From assembly GCA_905215835.1 (NCBI GenBank), contig CAJMRR010000116.1, positions 1 through 6,629 of the forward strand: a stretch of 6,629 nucleotides of DNA, read 5' to 3'. The notes under the pieces are model-generated. The model ran no database searches. It had not been told where the DNA came from and saw only the letters and a program-made list of their open reading frames with translations. Positions 1-5,785 of this stretch are shown here, piece after piece (position 1 is the stretch's first letter; each line of letters starts with the position of its first letter). Made by a program: the position numbers and the translations under genes. The stretch comes from an uncultured bacterium. GTDB taxonomy: Bacteria > Actinomycetota > Coriobacteriia > Coriobacteriales > Coriobacteriaceae.

Positions 1-878
1 CCGATATTGCCGGGGTGATTACGCGGCGTGCGGCTGAGGCGACGGGGCTCGCGGCAGGGACACCTGTCTTAGTGGGAACGGGCGACTCTGGTGCCGAGGC
101 CATTTCGACGGGTGTATTCCGTCCCGGCGATATGATGGTTCAGTTGGGGAGTACGGCGTATTTCATCTACCTAGCTGATCATATGATCGATGATGCCCGC
201 CTGTGGCCAGGGACGTTTATCATTCCCGGAACTTACGGGATCTGCGCGGGGACCAATACGGCGGGTGCGCTCACATCGTGGCTGCGCCAAGAGCTGTATC
301 GCGATGCCGTGGAGGCCGAGGACCACGGTGGCCCCGATGCATATTCGGTTATGGCGCATGATGCCGCCGACGTGGCGCCGGGTGCCGATGGGCTCCTGTG
401 TCTGCCGTACTTTGCGGGGGAGCGTACTCCGCTCAATGATCCCGCGGCGCGTGGCGTCTTCTTTGGCCTGACCGGAAGGCATACGCGAGCCCATATGGTT
501 CGCGCCGCCTTGGAAGGCGTCGCGTATACCGTTGCATCCCATGTCGACATTATCGAGCGAGAGCATGGTCTGCCAATTGGACGCATTATGCTTGTCGGAG
601 GTGGAACCAAGAATCCAGTTTGGATGCAGGCTATCGCCGACGTATGCGGGCGCGAGGTCTCGGTTGCCAAGGTTACGGTGGGCGCATGCTTCGGTGATGC
701 CATCATGGCAGCTCTCGCAGGTGGCGCCTATGCATCATGGGATGAACTCGCCCGAGTCCTTGGCGTTGCGCAAACAATCGAGCCCGATATGGCTGCCCAC
801 GAGTTATATGCGTCGCGTCGTCATATCTTTGACGAATTGTATGCACGCAACCGTGATCTCATGCACGAATTGGTGTAA
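1..878 (+). CDS. FGGY-family carbohydrate kinase (xylulokinase-like), C-terminal part, 5' end missing
   Basis: Cytoplasmic ATP-dependent sugar kinase that would phosphorylate a pentose, another sugar or a polyol before catabolism. The frame is open from base 3, so the GTG at 15 is internal; the start and most of the first actin-like domain lie left of the window. About 291 codons are visible. Near the edge, GTGDSG (75-92) carries the Asp (84-86) expected to be the catalytic base of FGGY kinases. The C-terminal FGGY domain follows: GERTPLNDP (about 420-446), then GVFFGL continuing to ALEG, which fits the second FGGY family signature, then the nucleotide-site glycines of GGGTKNP (about 597-617). 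The stop is TAA at 876-878. The family is secure. The substrate cannot be assigned: xylulose is the usual label, but several FGGY subgroups share these motifs. A terminator follows directly. Confidence 0.9.
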   Translation, partial: DIAGVITRRAAEATGLAAGTPVLVGTGDSGAEAISTGVFRPGDMMVQLGSTAYFIYLADHMIDDARLWPGTFIIPGTYGICAGTNTAGALTSWLRQELYRDAVEAEDHGGPDAYSVMAHDAADVAPGADGLLCLPYFAGERTPLNDPAARGVFFGLTGRHTRAHMVRAALEGVAYTVASHVDIIEREHGLPIGRIMLVGGGTKNPVWMQAIADVCGREVSVAKVTVGACFGDAIMAALAGGAYASWDELARVLGVAQTIEPDMAAHELYASRRHIFDELYARNRDLMHELV

Positions 879-900
879 TGCTGCCGAATTGTACTGCCTA

Positions 901-946
901 CCAATAGGGACTGCGTTGTGCGATTCGCATGTCCCTTGGCATTTTT
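901..946 (+). terminator. Intrinsic terminator of the FGGY kinase gene
   Basis: The arms CCAA-(TA)-GGGAC-TGCG (901-915) and CGCA-(T)-GTCCC-TTGG (926-939) pair into a stem with small bulges and a 10-nt loop. After CA comes a run of five T (942-946). It lies 22 bases past the kinase stop. On the - strand the stem is not followed by a T-run, so it should act mainly on the kinase transcript. It also sits just beyond the end of the convergent TatD gene. Confidence 0.75.
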
Positions 947-957
947 GCCCACAGGGG

Positions 958-1740
958 TTAGTGAAGGTCAAAAACAGAGTGCGCATTTGCTAAAACTACC
1001 GACTCGATGCGCTTTGCGTCACAGTTTTTGAGTGAGGCAATGCGCATCGAGGTCCTTGCGAGCGATCCGATGAGCGACTGCGCGCTTGTTTCTGTGTTTG
1101 CCTCCGCCGGCGCATCGGTTTCGAGCAGTAAACGATCGAGTGGAATCTGTCGTGCGTATTCGCGTCCTCGTTTAGACGCGAGCATGCGTTCGTTGACGGA
1201 AAAATAGCAGCCTGCATCGCGCGCGCGGACAAGCTCGTCCGAAGTACCGCTAAACCAGTGGAAGATGATAGCGGGGGAGTCGGAGTTTGGGATGAGTAGT
1301 CCATGCGATTCGAGGACGTCCAGTACGGCTCCTGCCGAACGAACGGCATGAATTGATATCACGCGTCCGGTAAGAGGATGCTGCACGAGCGTATCGCAGA
1401 GCCGGTCAAGTGCCTGTATTTGCAGCGGCTCGCTTCCGGCAAAACGAGTGGAAAAGTCGAGTCCCACCTCGCCGATGTAGCGCCCTTGGGCTGCAACTTC
1501 GCAAAGCAGATTGACTTCGGCAGGACCGCAGCGGCCGTCGGCGAGCCACCAGGGATGGAGGCCGACGCCCGCGATAATGTTTGGGTAACGGCTGGCCCGC
1601 TTTTTTGCTGCCTCGAAGTCGCATGGGTTGACCCCGCAATCAAAGACCCCCAGCCCTATAGCCGCAGTTTCGTCAGCAACGGCATTCGGGTAAGTCATCA
1701 AATCAAGATGGCAGTGTGCATCAAATAACCGGGGCTCCAT
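958..1740 (-). CDS. TatD-family metal-dependent hydrolase (divergent member)
   Basis: Predicted cytoplasmic TIM-barrel amidohydrolase of the TatD/YjjV group, 260 residues, a normal family length. Known members are Mg-dependent 3'-5' DNases or D-aminoacyl-tRNA deacylase-like enzymes. The metal ligands are all in place: DAHCHLD (His9 and His11), GEVGLD (Glu91), SIHA (His131), FHWFSG (His161) and ETDAP (Asp209). The start is ATG at 1738-1740, with GGAG nine bases upstream. It lies 14 bp downstream of the TcdA-like gene on the same strand, so the two are probably co-transcribed. Oddity: after ETDAP the usual stretch with an Arg-Gly-x-x-Asn-Glu-Pro signature is absent and is replaced by a Thr/Ser/Ala-rich segment, so the substrate may differ from classical TatD. 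The family call is firm; the exact activity is not known. Confidence 0.88.
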   Translation of the reverse strand: MEPRLFDAHCHLDLMTYPNAVADETAAIGLGVFDCGVNPCDFEAAKKRASRYPNIIAGVGLHPWWLADGRCGPAEVNLLCEVAAQGRYIGEVGLDFSTRFAGSEPLQIQALDRLCDTLVQHPLTGRVISIHAVRSAGAVLDVLESHGLLIPNSDSPAIIFHWFSGTSDELVRARDAGCYFSVNERMLASKRGREYARQIPLDRLLLETDAPAEANTETSAQSLIGSLARTSMRIASLKNCDAKRIESVVLANAHSVFDLH

Positions 1741-1754
1741 CTCGGCGCGCTCCG

Positions 1755-2552
1755 CTAGTCTAAGCGCTGGCCATCGGCGCGCACGCGCTCGGTGCCGCGG
1801 CCGCTGATCTGGCGGATAACCTCGCCGGCAATCATCTGACCCATGATGGGCGGCATAAAGCTGGCGGTTCCGAGCTCGGTACGCTCGTGGATGTTGGAAG
1901 GGTCGCGGGGCTGTGTCTTAACCGATTCCTCGCAGCTAAACAGTACATGCAGACTCTTGATTCCGCGCTTCTTGCATTCTTTGCGCATAATGCGGCTCAT
2001 GGGGTCACGTACCGTATCGAAAATGTCGGCAAAGCGGAGGCACTCGGGATGGAGCTTGTTGGCCCCGCCCATGGAGCTAACCAAACGAATGTCGTGGTCC
2101 TGAGCATATTTGGCAATGGTGAGCTTGGCCGAGATGGTGTCGATGGCGTCGACGACGTAGTCGAGCTTGCCGTCCGTCTGCTCCAAAACGCTCGCGAAGA
2201 AATCATCGATGTTGTCGCTCAGCAGGTATTCGGTGCGCTTGATGACGGTAGCGGTAGGGTTGATGTCGTGAATCATAGCCTCCATGACGTCGACTTTGCG
2301 CTTGCCGACGGTGCTGTGAAAGGCGATGGCCTGGCGATTGATATTGCTGGGCGCGATGATGTCCTTATCCAGAATGACGAAATGACCGATGCCGCCGCGG
2401 GCGAGTGCCTCGCAGCAGTTGGAGCCCACGCCTCCGCAGCCGAGCACTAGCACCGTAGCATCGGCGAGCTTATCGAGTGCCTCGCGGCCCATGATAATCT
2501 CGAGCTTGGTGTCGCGTGTCTCGATGGGAGTTGCGGCTGTGGTTTCGGTCAT
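1755..2552 (-). CDS. tcdA: tRNA threonylcarbamoyladenosine dehydratase (TcdA/YgdL family, E1-like)
   Basis: ThiF/MoeB-type adenylating enzyme, 265 residues. In Escherichia coli, TcdA (CsdL) activates the carboxylate of t6A37 with ATP and closes it to cyclic t6A, which improves decoding of ANN codons. Visible motifs: the P-loop-like GCGGVGS (38-44), the Asp of LDKD (61-64), NINRQ (70-74), VGKRK (83-87), DAIDT (135-139), SMGGANK (160-166), the basic MRKECKKRGI (189-198), and a closing hydrophobic segment with PPIMGQMIAGEV (234-245). There is no ubiquitin-like or rhodanese partner nearby, and the SMGGANK and MRKECKKRGI segments fit YgdL rather than MoeB or ThiF. The start is ATG at 2550-2552, with GGAGG (2559-2563) six bases upstream. 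It appears to be first in a two-gene unit with the TatD-like gene. Its orientation is divergent from the ArsR-family gene. Confidence 0.88.
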   Translation of the reverse strand: MTETTAATPIETRDTKLEIIMGREALDKLADATVLVLGCGGVGSNCCEALARGGIGHFVILDKDIIAPSNINRQAIAFHSTVGKRKVDVMEAMIHDINPTATVIKRTEYLLSDNIDDFFASVLEQTDGKLDYVVDAIDTISAKLTIAKYAQDHDIRLVSSMGGANKLHPECLRFADIFDTVRDPMSRIMRKECKKRGIKSLHVLFSCEESVKTQPRDPSNIHERTELGTASFMPPIMGQMIAGEVIRQISGRGTERVRADGQRLD

Positions 2553-2596
2553 AAATATCCTCCGATGGGGAAGCAGGGCGTGTTTTAGCTATCGCC

Positions 2597-2602
2597 ATTA
2601 TA
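2597..2602 (-). promoter_or_regulatory. -10 box of the tcdA-tatD-like unit
   Basis: A perfect TATAAT reads on the - strand here, placing a transcription start near 2590 and a leader of about 38 nt before the tcdA ATG. No good -35 hexamer stands 16-18 bp further upstream; the best candidate matches only three of six bases. An activator or a weak promoter is therefore possible. Confidence 0.55.
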
Positions 2603-2659
2603 GGTAATCGCCCATAGGTTGCGATGGCGTTTGCTTTGATGTGGTTTGAAGCATTGCGA

Positions 2660-2683
2660 TTAGATAGTTAGACAAACATCTAA
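2660..2683 (+). promoter_or_regulatory. Putative ArsR/SdpR-type operator
   Basis: TTAGA (2668-2672), six bases, then TCTAA (2679-2683) form a perfect 5+5 inverted repeat. An extra TTAGAT half-site lies at 2660-2665 and also pairs with ATCTAA (2678-2683). The repeat covers the -35 hexamer, so a bound dimer would block RNA polymerase. This is the usual arrangement for ArsR-family autorepression. The binding protein is inferred from position only. Confidence 0.6.
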
Positions 2684-2697
2684 ATATTGAGTATAGT
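2669..2697 (+). promoter_or_regulatory. Promoter of the sdpR-sdpI-like operon
   Basis: TAGACA at 2669-2674 matches the -35 consensus in five of six bases. TATAGT at 2692-2697 matches the -10 consensus in five of six. The spacer is exactly 17 bp. The predicted start is near 2704, giving a leader of under 30 nt before the ATG at 2732. The -35 box lies inside the inverted repeat described as the operator. Confidence 0.75.
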
Positions 2698-2721
2698 GTG
2701 CACGTCATGAGAGATGATGAG

Positions 2722-2727
2722 AGGAGG
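2722..2727 (+). promoter_or_regulatory. Shine-Dalgarno site that decides the sdpR-like start
   Basis: AGGAGG stands four bases before the ATG at 2732. Two earlier in-frame ATGs at 2714 and 2717 have no such site upstream, and the extra codons they would add read straight through this ribosome site. The ATG at 2732 is therefore the better start. Confidence 0.75.
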
Positions 2728-2731
2728 TCTT

Positions 2732-3010
2732 ATGCCGGGAGAGGGTTTTAAGGCGCTGGCCGATCCTACACGGCGTCACATTTTGGAACTGCTGCGCGAG
2801 GGCAATTGCACGGCCGGGGAGCTTGCCGAGCATTTTGACATCAGCAAGCCGTCGTTGAGCCATCACTTGGCGACGCTCAAAAACGCCGGGTTGGTGACCG
2901 ACGAACGTCATGGCCAAAACATCGTTTACAGCTTAAACACCACCGTCATGCAGGACTTGATCGGTTGGTTTATGGGCTTTACAAACACGGAAGGTGATAA
3001 GGATGAATAA
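2732..3010 (+). CDS. SdpR-like ArsR-family winged-helix repressor
   Basis: A 92-residue DNA-binding repressor. FKALADPTRRHILELL (6-21) is the typical ArsR-family opening helix. The helix-turn-helix spans about 27-55, with the recognition helix near SKPSLSHHLATLK (38-50). The beta-wing follows at DERHGQNIVYSL (57-68). There is one Cys (26) and no Cys-x-Cys metal-sensing motif, so metal sensing is unlikely. The motif pattern and the adjoining SdpI-like gene point to the SdpR subgroup. In Bacillus subtilis, SdpR represses its own sdpRI operon and is relieved when toxin-bound SdpI holds it at the membrane. The gene overlaps the next one by 8 bp, so translation is probably coupled. The operator-like repeat in its promoter supports autoregulation, which is inferred and not shown. 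Confidence 0.88.
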   Translation: MPGEGFKALADPTRRHILELLREGNCTAGELAEHFDISKPSLSHHLATLKNAGLVTDERHGQNIVYSLNTTVMQDLIGWFMGFTNTEGDKDE

Positions 3011-3707
3011 CGAAAACAAGGGCATTCACGCCACGGGGGTATCGTCGCGCGTGTGGGCCATGCTTGTTGTGGTCTGCGCTATTAATGTTGTAGCGCACCT
3101 CATGGTGATGCCGAGCCTGCCTGCACAGATTCCCACGCACTGGGGCGCGAACGGCGCCGTCGACGGTTGGGGTCCTAGTTGGATGGCCTCCGCGCTCGGC
3201 GTGCTGCCTCTGGCGCTTCTCGCAATGTTCCGCATGGTGCCGCGCATCGACCCCAAGGGCGAGGCATATCGAACCTCGGGCAAGTTCTACCAGGGCTTCG
3301 TAATCGCCTTCACCTTGTTCATGTGCGCCATAAGCTGGCTGGGAGAGCTTACGGTCTGGGGCGTGGTGCCGGCGGTCGGTTCGGTTAACGTGCTGATTTC
3401 CGGTGTTGTCGGTTTGCTGTTCATCGGCGTAGGCAACTACTTGCCGCGTGTGAAGCAGAACTATACGCTCGGTATCAAGACACCCTGGGCGCTTGCCGAT
3501 CCCGAGAACTGGCGCCGTACGCAGCGTTTTGGCGGCGCCTGCTTTATGGTGCTGGGTATTGGCCTGATTGTGATGGGCGTGGCAGGCAGCGTGCTTTCGA
3601 GTGAAGTCGTCGCCGCGGTGATTGCGGCTCTGGCGTTTGGCTCGGTTGGAGCCGTTTACGTCTACTCGTATCTGTTGTGGCGCAAATCGCAGCGAGCCGC
3701 TCGTTAA
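3003..3707 (+). CDS. SdpI-family integral membrane protein (immunity/signalling)
   Basis: A polytopic membrane protein of 234 residues. An N-terminal DUF1648-type segment contains PTHWGANGAVDGWG (44-57). The SdpI hallmark follows at 145-162: Asn145, Pro148, Asn153, Gly157-Ile158 and Pro161-Trp162. About six membrane helices can be placed near 17-36, 58-78, 97-117, 127-145, 178-196 and 202-226. The charged tail RKSQRAAR should be cytoplasmic. In B. subtilis, SdpI protects against the SdpC killing peptide and signals to SdpR. The ATG at 3003 is preferred to the in-frame GTG at 2994, because AAGGTGAT (2991-2998) stands just upstream at normal spacing. The start lies inside the end of the repressor gene. 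No toxin gene is visible, so the ligand is unknown and protection against a foreign peptide is only a possibility. Confidence 0.88.
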   Translation: MNNENKGIHATGVSSRVWAMLVVVCAINVVAHLMVMPSLPAQIPTHWGANGAVDGWGPSWMASALGVLPLALLAMFRMVPRIDPKGEAYRTSGKFYQGFVIAFTLFMCAISWLGELTVWGVVPAVGSVNVLISGVVGLLFIGVGNYLPRVKQNYTLGIKTPWALADPENWRRTQRFGGACFMVLGIGLIVMGVAGSVLSSEVVAAVIAALAFGSVGAVYVYSYLLWRKSQRAAR

Positions 3708-3773
3708 GGTTGCGGAAAACTAGCGTACGCAGTTCATAGTATGTTCCGGGGGACTTTTCCCAGGTAGTATTAG

Positions 3774-3803
3774 GGGGTGTGGGCAACCATGCCCCTTTTT
3801 ATT
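3774..3803 (+). terminator. Intrinsic terminator with GCAA tetraloop, between sdpI-like gene and ettA
   Basis: GGGGTGTGG (3774-3782) pairs with CCATGCCCC (3787-3795) over nine positions, two of them G-T wobbles. The loop GCAA is of the very stable GNRA type. Five T follow (3796-3800), then ATT. It lies 66 bp past the sdpI-like stop and 75-81 bp before the ettA start. It most simply ends the sdpR-sdpI transcript. It could also act within an ettA leader if the ettA promoter lies upstream. Confidence 0.8.
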
Positions 3804-3818
3804 AGAACGCGCGAACTG

Positions 3819-3846
3819 CCTCTCCGCTTTTTCCAAAACGGAGAGG
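3819..3846 (+). other. Leader hairpin upstream of ettA
   Basis: CCTCTCCG (3819-3826) and CGGAGAGG (3839-3846) are perfect 8-bp arms. Inside them TTTT (3828-3831) can pair with AAAA (3835-3838) if C3827 bulges, leaving a three-base loop. No T-run follows on either strand, so it is not a standard intrinsic terminator. It ends 24 bases before the ettA Shine-Dalgarno. It may stabilise or regulate the ettA mRNA; the role is unknown. Confidence 0.6.
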
Positions 3847-3870
3847 GGGAGAAGATTTCCGCAGCTAGAT

Positions 3871-3876
3871 AAGGAG
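3871..3876 (+). promoter_or_regulatory. Shine-Dalgarno site of ettA, favouring a GTG start
   Basis: AAGGAG ends only two bases before the ATG at 3879 but eight bases before the in-frame GTG at 3885, which is the better spacing. Starting at GTG also gives MAEFIY at the N-terminus, which lines up with the MAQFVY start of E. coli EttA. Confidence 0.6.
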
Positions 3877-3884
3877 AAATGACT

Positions 3885-5564
3885 GTGGCGGAGTTCATTT
3901 ATCAGATGTATCAGGCTCGCAAGGCCCATGGCGACAAGGTAATCCTTGACGACGTGACCCTGAGCTTCTACCCCGGTGCCAAGATCGGCGTCGTGGGCCC
4001 CAACGGTATGGGCAAGTCGACCCTGCTCAAGATCATGGCCGGCATCGAGGAGGTCTCCAACGGCGATGCCAGGCTCACTCCCGGCTACACCGTGGGCATC
4101 CTGCAGCAGGAGCCGCCGCTCGACGACGACAAGACCGTCATCGAGAACGTGCGCATGGCGTTTGGCGACATGATTGCCAAGGTCGATCGCTTCAACAAGA
4201 TCGGCGAGGAGATGTGCGACCCGGATTGCGACATGGACGCCCTCATGGCCGAGATGGGCAAGCTCCAGGACGAGATCGACGCCGCTGACGTCTGGGATAT
4301 CGATTCCAAGCTCGGCCAGGCCATGGACGCCCTGCAGCTGCCCGATTCTGACATGCCGGTTAATGTGCTTTCCGGCGGCGAGCGCCGTCGCGTGGCCCTG
4401 TGCAAGCTGCTGCTCGAGGCTCCCGACCTGCTGCTGCTCGACGAGCCTACGAACCACCTGGACGCCGAGTCGATCCTGTGGCTCGAGCACTTCCTGCACA
4501 ACTACCAGGGCGCGGTGCTTGCCGTCACGCACGATCGCTACTTTCTGGATAACGTTGCCGAGTGGATCTGCGAGGTCGACCGCGGTCACCTTTATCCCTA
4601 CAAGGGCAACTACTCCACGTATCTGGAGACCAAGGCCGCCCGTATCGAGGCGCAGGGCAACCGCGACGCCAAGCTCGCCAAGCGCATGGAGGCCGAGCTC
4701 GAGTGGGTACGCAGCTCGCCCAAGGCTCGCCAGGCCAAGAACAAGGCCCGTCTGGCTCGCTACGAGGAGATGGAGGCCGAGGCCCGCGCAAGCCAGAAGC
4801 TCGACTGGACCGACATCCGCATTCCCGTCGGACCGCGCCTGGGCAACAAGGTGCTCGAGGCCCATCACCTGCACAAGGAGTTCGATGGCCGTGTGCTCAT
4901 CGACGACCTATCATTCACCCTGCCGCGCAACGGCATCGTGGGCGTCATCGGTCCCAACGGCGTCGGTAAGACCACGCTGTTCAAGACGATTGTGGGTCTG
5001 GAGCCGCTGACTTCGGGCGAGCTCGAGGTGGGTGAGACCGTCAAGATCTCCTATGTCGATCAGAACCGTTCTGGCATCGACCCTGACAAGAACCTGTGGG
5101 AGGTCGTCTCGGATGGCCTGGACCACATGATGGTCGGCGAGACCGAGGTTCCGAGCCGCGCTTATGTGGCGAGCTTTGGCTTTAAGGGCCAGGACCAGCA
5201 GAAGCGCGCTGGCGTACTCTCCGGTGGTGAGCGCAATCGTCTGAACCTGGCACTCACGCTCAAGCAGGGCGGCAACCTGCTGCTCCTCGACGAGCCCACG
5301 AACGATCTCGACGTCGAGACGCTGTCCTCGCTCGAAGCGGCGCTGCTCGAGTTCCCGGGCTGCTCGGTGGTCATTAGCCACGACCGCATGTTCCTGGACC
5401 GCGTCGCCACGCACATTCTGGCGTGGGAGGGCACCGACGAGAATCCGGGCAACTGGTATTGGTTCGAGGGCAACTTTGAGGCCTATCAGGCCAACCGCAT
5501 CGAGCGCCTGGGCGAGGATGCAGCCCAGCCGCATCGTATCCACCGCAAGCTGACGCGCGACTAA
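3885..5564 (+). CDS. ettA: Energy-dependent translational throttle protein EttA (ABC-F ATPase)
   Basis: A soluble ABC-F protein of 559 residues (561 if ATG 3879 is used), the usual EttA length. EttA binds the ribosomal E site and gates the first elongation step according to the ATP/ADP ratio. Domain 1: Walker A GPNGMGKST (about 38-46); the acidic EttA arm (about 90-143), which contacts the L1 stalk; signature LSGGE (162-166); Walker B LLLLDEP with catalytic Glu187; H-loop His216. The linker (about 240-318) is rich in Lys, Arg and Glu and includes ELEWVRSSPKARQAKNKARL; it contacts P-site tRNA. Domain 2: GPNGVGKTT (356-364), LSGGE (445-449), LLLLDEP with Glu470, and His499. Both ATP sites look intact. 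There are no membrane segments, so it is not a transporter. The arm and linker favour EttA over Uup or antibiotic-resistance ABC-F proteins. Its codon use is more GC-rich and biased than that of its neighbours, as in highly expressed genes. Confidence 0.95.
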   Translation: MAEFIYQMYQARKAHGDKVILDDVTLSFYPGAKIGVVGPNGMGKSTLLKIMAGIEEVSNGDARLTPGYTVGILQQEPPLDDDKTVIENVRMAFGDMIAKVDRFNKIGEEMCDPDCDMDALMAEMGKLQDEIDAADVWDIDSKLGQAMDALQLPDSDMPVNVLSGGERRRVALCKLLLEAPDLLLLDEPTNHLDAESILWLEHFLHNYQGAVLAVTHDRYFLDNVAEWICEVDRGHLYPYKGNYSTYLETKAARIEAQGNRDAKLAKRMEAELEWVRSSPKARQAKNKARLARYEEMEAEARASQKLDWTDIRIPVGPRLGNKVLEAHHLHKEFDGRVLIDDLSFTLPRNGIVGVIGPNGVGKTTLFKTIVGLEPLTSGELEVGETVKISYVDQNRSGIDPDKNLWEVVSDGLDHMMVGETEVPSRAYVASFGFKGQDQQKRAGVLSGGERNRLNLALTLKQGGNLLLLDEPTNDLDVETLSSLEAALLEFPGCSVVISHDRMFLDRVATHILAWEGTDENPGNWYWFEGNFEAYQANRIERLGEDAAQPHRIHRKLTRD

Positions 5565-5567
5565 TTT

Positions 5568-5595
5568 GTTACGCGGTTTTACCAAACCGCGTAAC
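5568..5595 (+). terminator. Terminator-like perfect hairpin after ettA
   Basis: GTTACGCGGTTT (5568-5579) and AAACCGCGTAAC (5584-5595) are a perfect 12-bp inverted repeat around the loop TACC. It starts three bases after the ettA stop. No T-run follows in either direction, so it is not a textbook intrinsic terminator. It may instead protect the mRNA 3' end or work with the larger palindrome that follows. Confidence 0.55.
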
Positions 5596-5608
5596 TACTC
5601 GACGCTGC

Positions 5609-5708
5609 GCGGGCCGCAAGCACCCCATCTTGCCGTTCAAACCGTCGCTCGCGTACCGAAGTACGCGTCGCTCCTCTTTCACGGCAACCTGGGGCACTTG
5701 CGGCCCGC
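5609..5708. repeat. 100-bp imperfect palindrome (cruciform-like element)
   Basis: The outer arms GCGGGCCGCAAG (5609-5620) and CTTGCGGCCCGC (5697-5708) pair perfectly over 12 bp. Moving inward on the same axis, 5623-5627 pair with 5690-5694, and 5630-5636 with 5681-5687; both are perfect and each is set off by a 2x2 mismatch. At the tip, CGCGTAC (5650-5656) pairs with GTACGCG (5661-5667) around CGAA. All segments share one centre, 5658.5. The tip is flanked by two copies of CGTCGCT (5643-5649 and 5666-5672). No coding frame, transposase or T-run accompanies it. It could be a dispersed extragenic palindrome, a small non-autonomous mobile element, or a structured RNA. Confidence 0.75.
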
Positions 5709-5740
5709 TCGCTGTTGGTCACGAAACATCGATGAATGCT

Positions 5741-5781
5741 AATAAAAGCGGCTCAAATCCTGATTTGGATTTGAGCCGCTT
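5741..5781 (-). terminator. Intrinsic terminator of the - strand acidic protein gene
   Basis: A perfect 15-bp inverted repeat (5746-5760 with 5767-5781) encloses the six-base loop TGATTT. Read on the - strand, the stem is followed by TTTTATT, a good T-run. It begins four bases after the stop of the gene at 5786. The run lies only on the - strand side, so it does not serve ettA well. Confidence 0.88.
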
Positions 5782-5785
5782 GTCG

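Noticed and set aside
532..993. A 153-codon + strand frame overlapping the kinase end and the following gap
   Set aside because: It overlaps the strongly supported FGGY kinase, runs through its terminator hairpin, and has no recognisable domain.
1887..2450. A 187-codon + strand frame opposite tcdA
   Set aside because: The Asp/Val/Ala-rich translation mirrors the antisense of the tcdA coding frame. All E1-like motifs are on the - strand.
2714..2731. Upstream ATG codons as the start of the ArsR-family gene
   Set aside because: They have no Shine-Dalgarno of their own, and the added residues are encoded by the AGGAGG site that serves the ATG at 2732.
3720..4874. A 384-codon open frame on the - strand opposite ettA
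   Set aside because: It lies antisense to a certain ettA. Its Leu/Val/Gly/Ala/His-rich translation is what strong GC-biased codon use produces on the opposite strand, and it shows no recognisable domain.
4174..5010. A 278-codon open frame on the + strand in another frame within ettA
   Set aside because: The Ser/Arg/Pro/Thr-rich composition is typical of a frame-shifted shadow of a GC-rich gene, and it falls wholly within intact ettA.
4911..5585. A 224-codon open frame on the - strand opposite the end of ettA
   Set aside because: It is an antisense shadow of ettA with no ribosome site or family motif.
5643..5672. The two CGTCGCT copies as the start of a CRISPR or tandem array
   Set aside because: There are only two 7-bp copies, they overlap the arms of the palindrome tip, and there is no spacer pattern.
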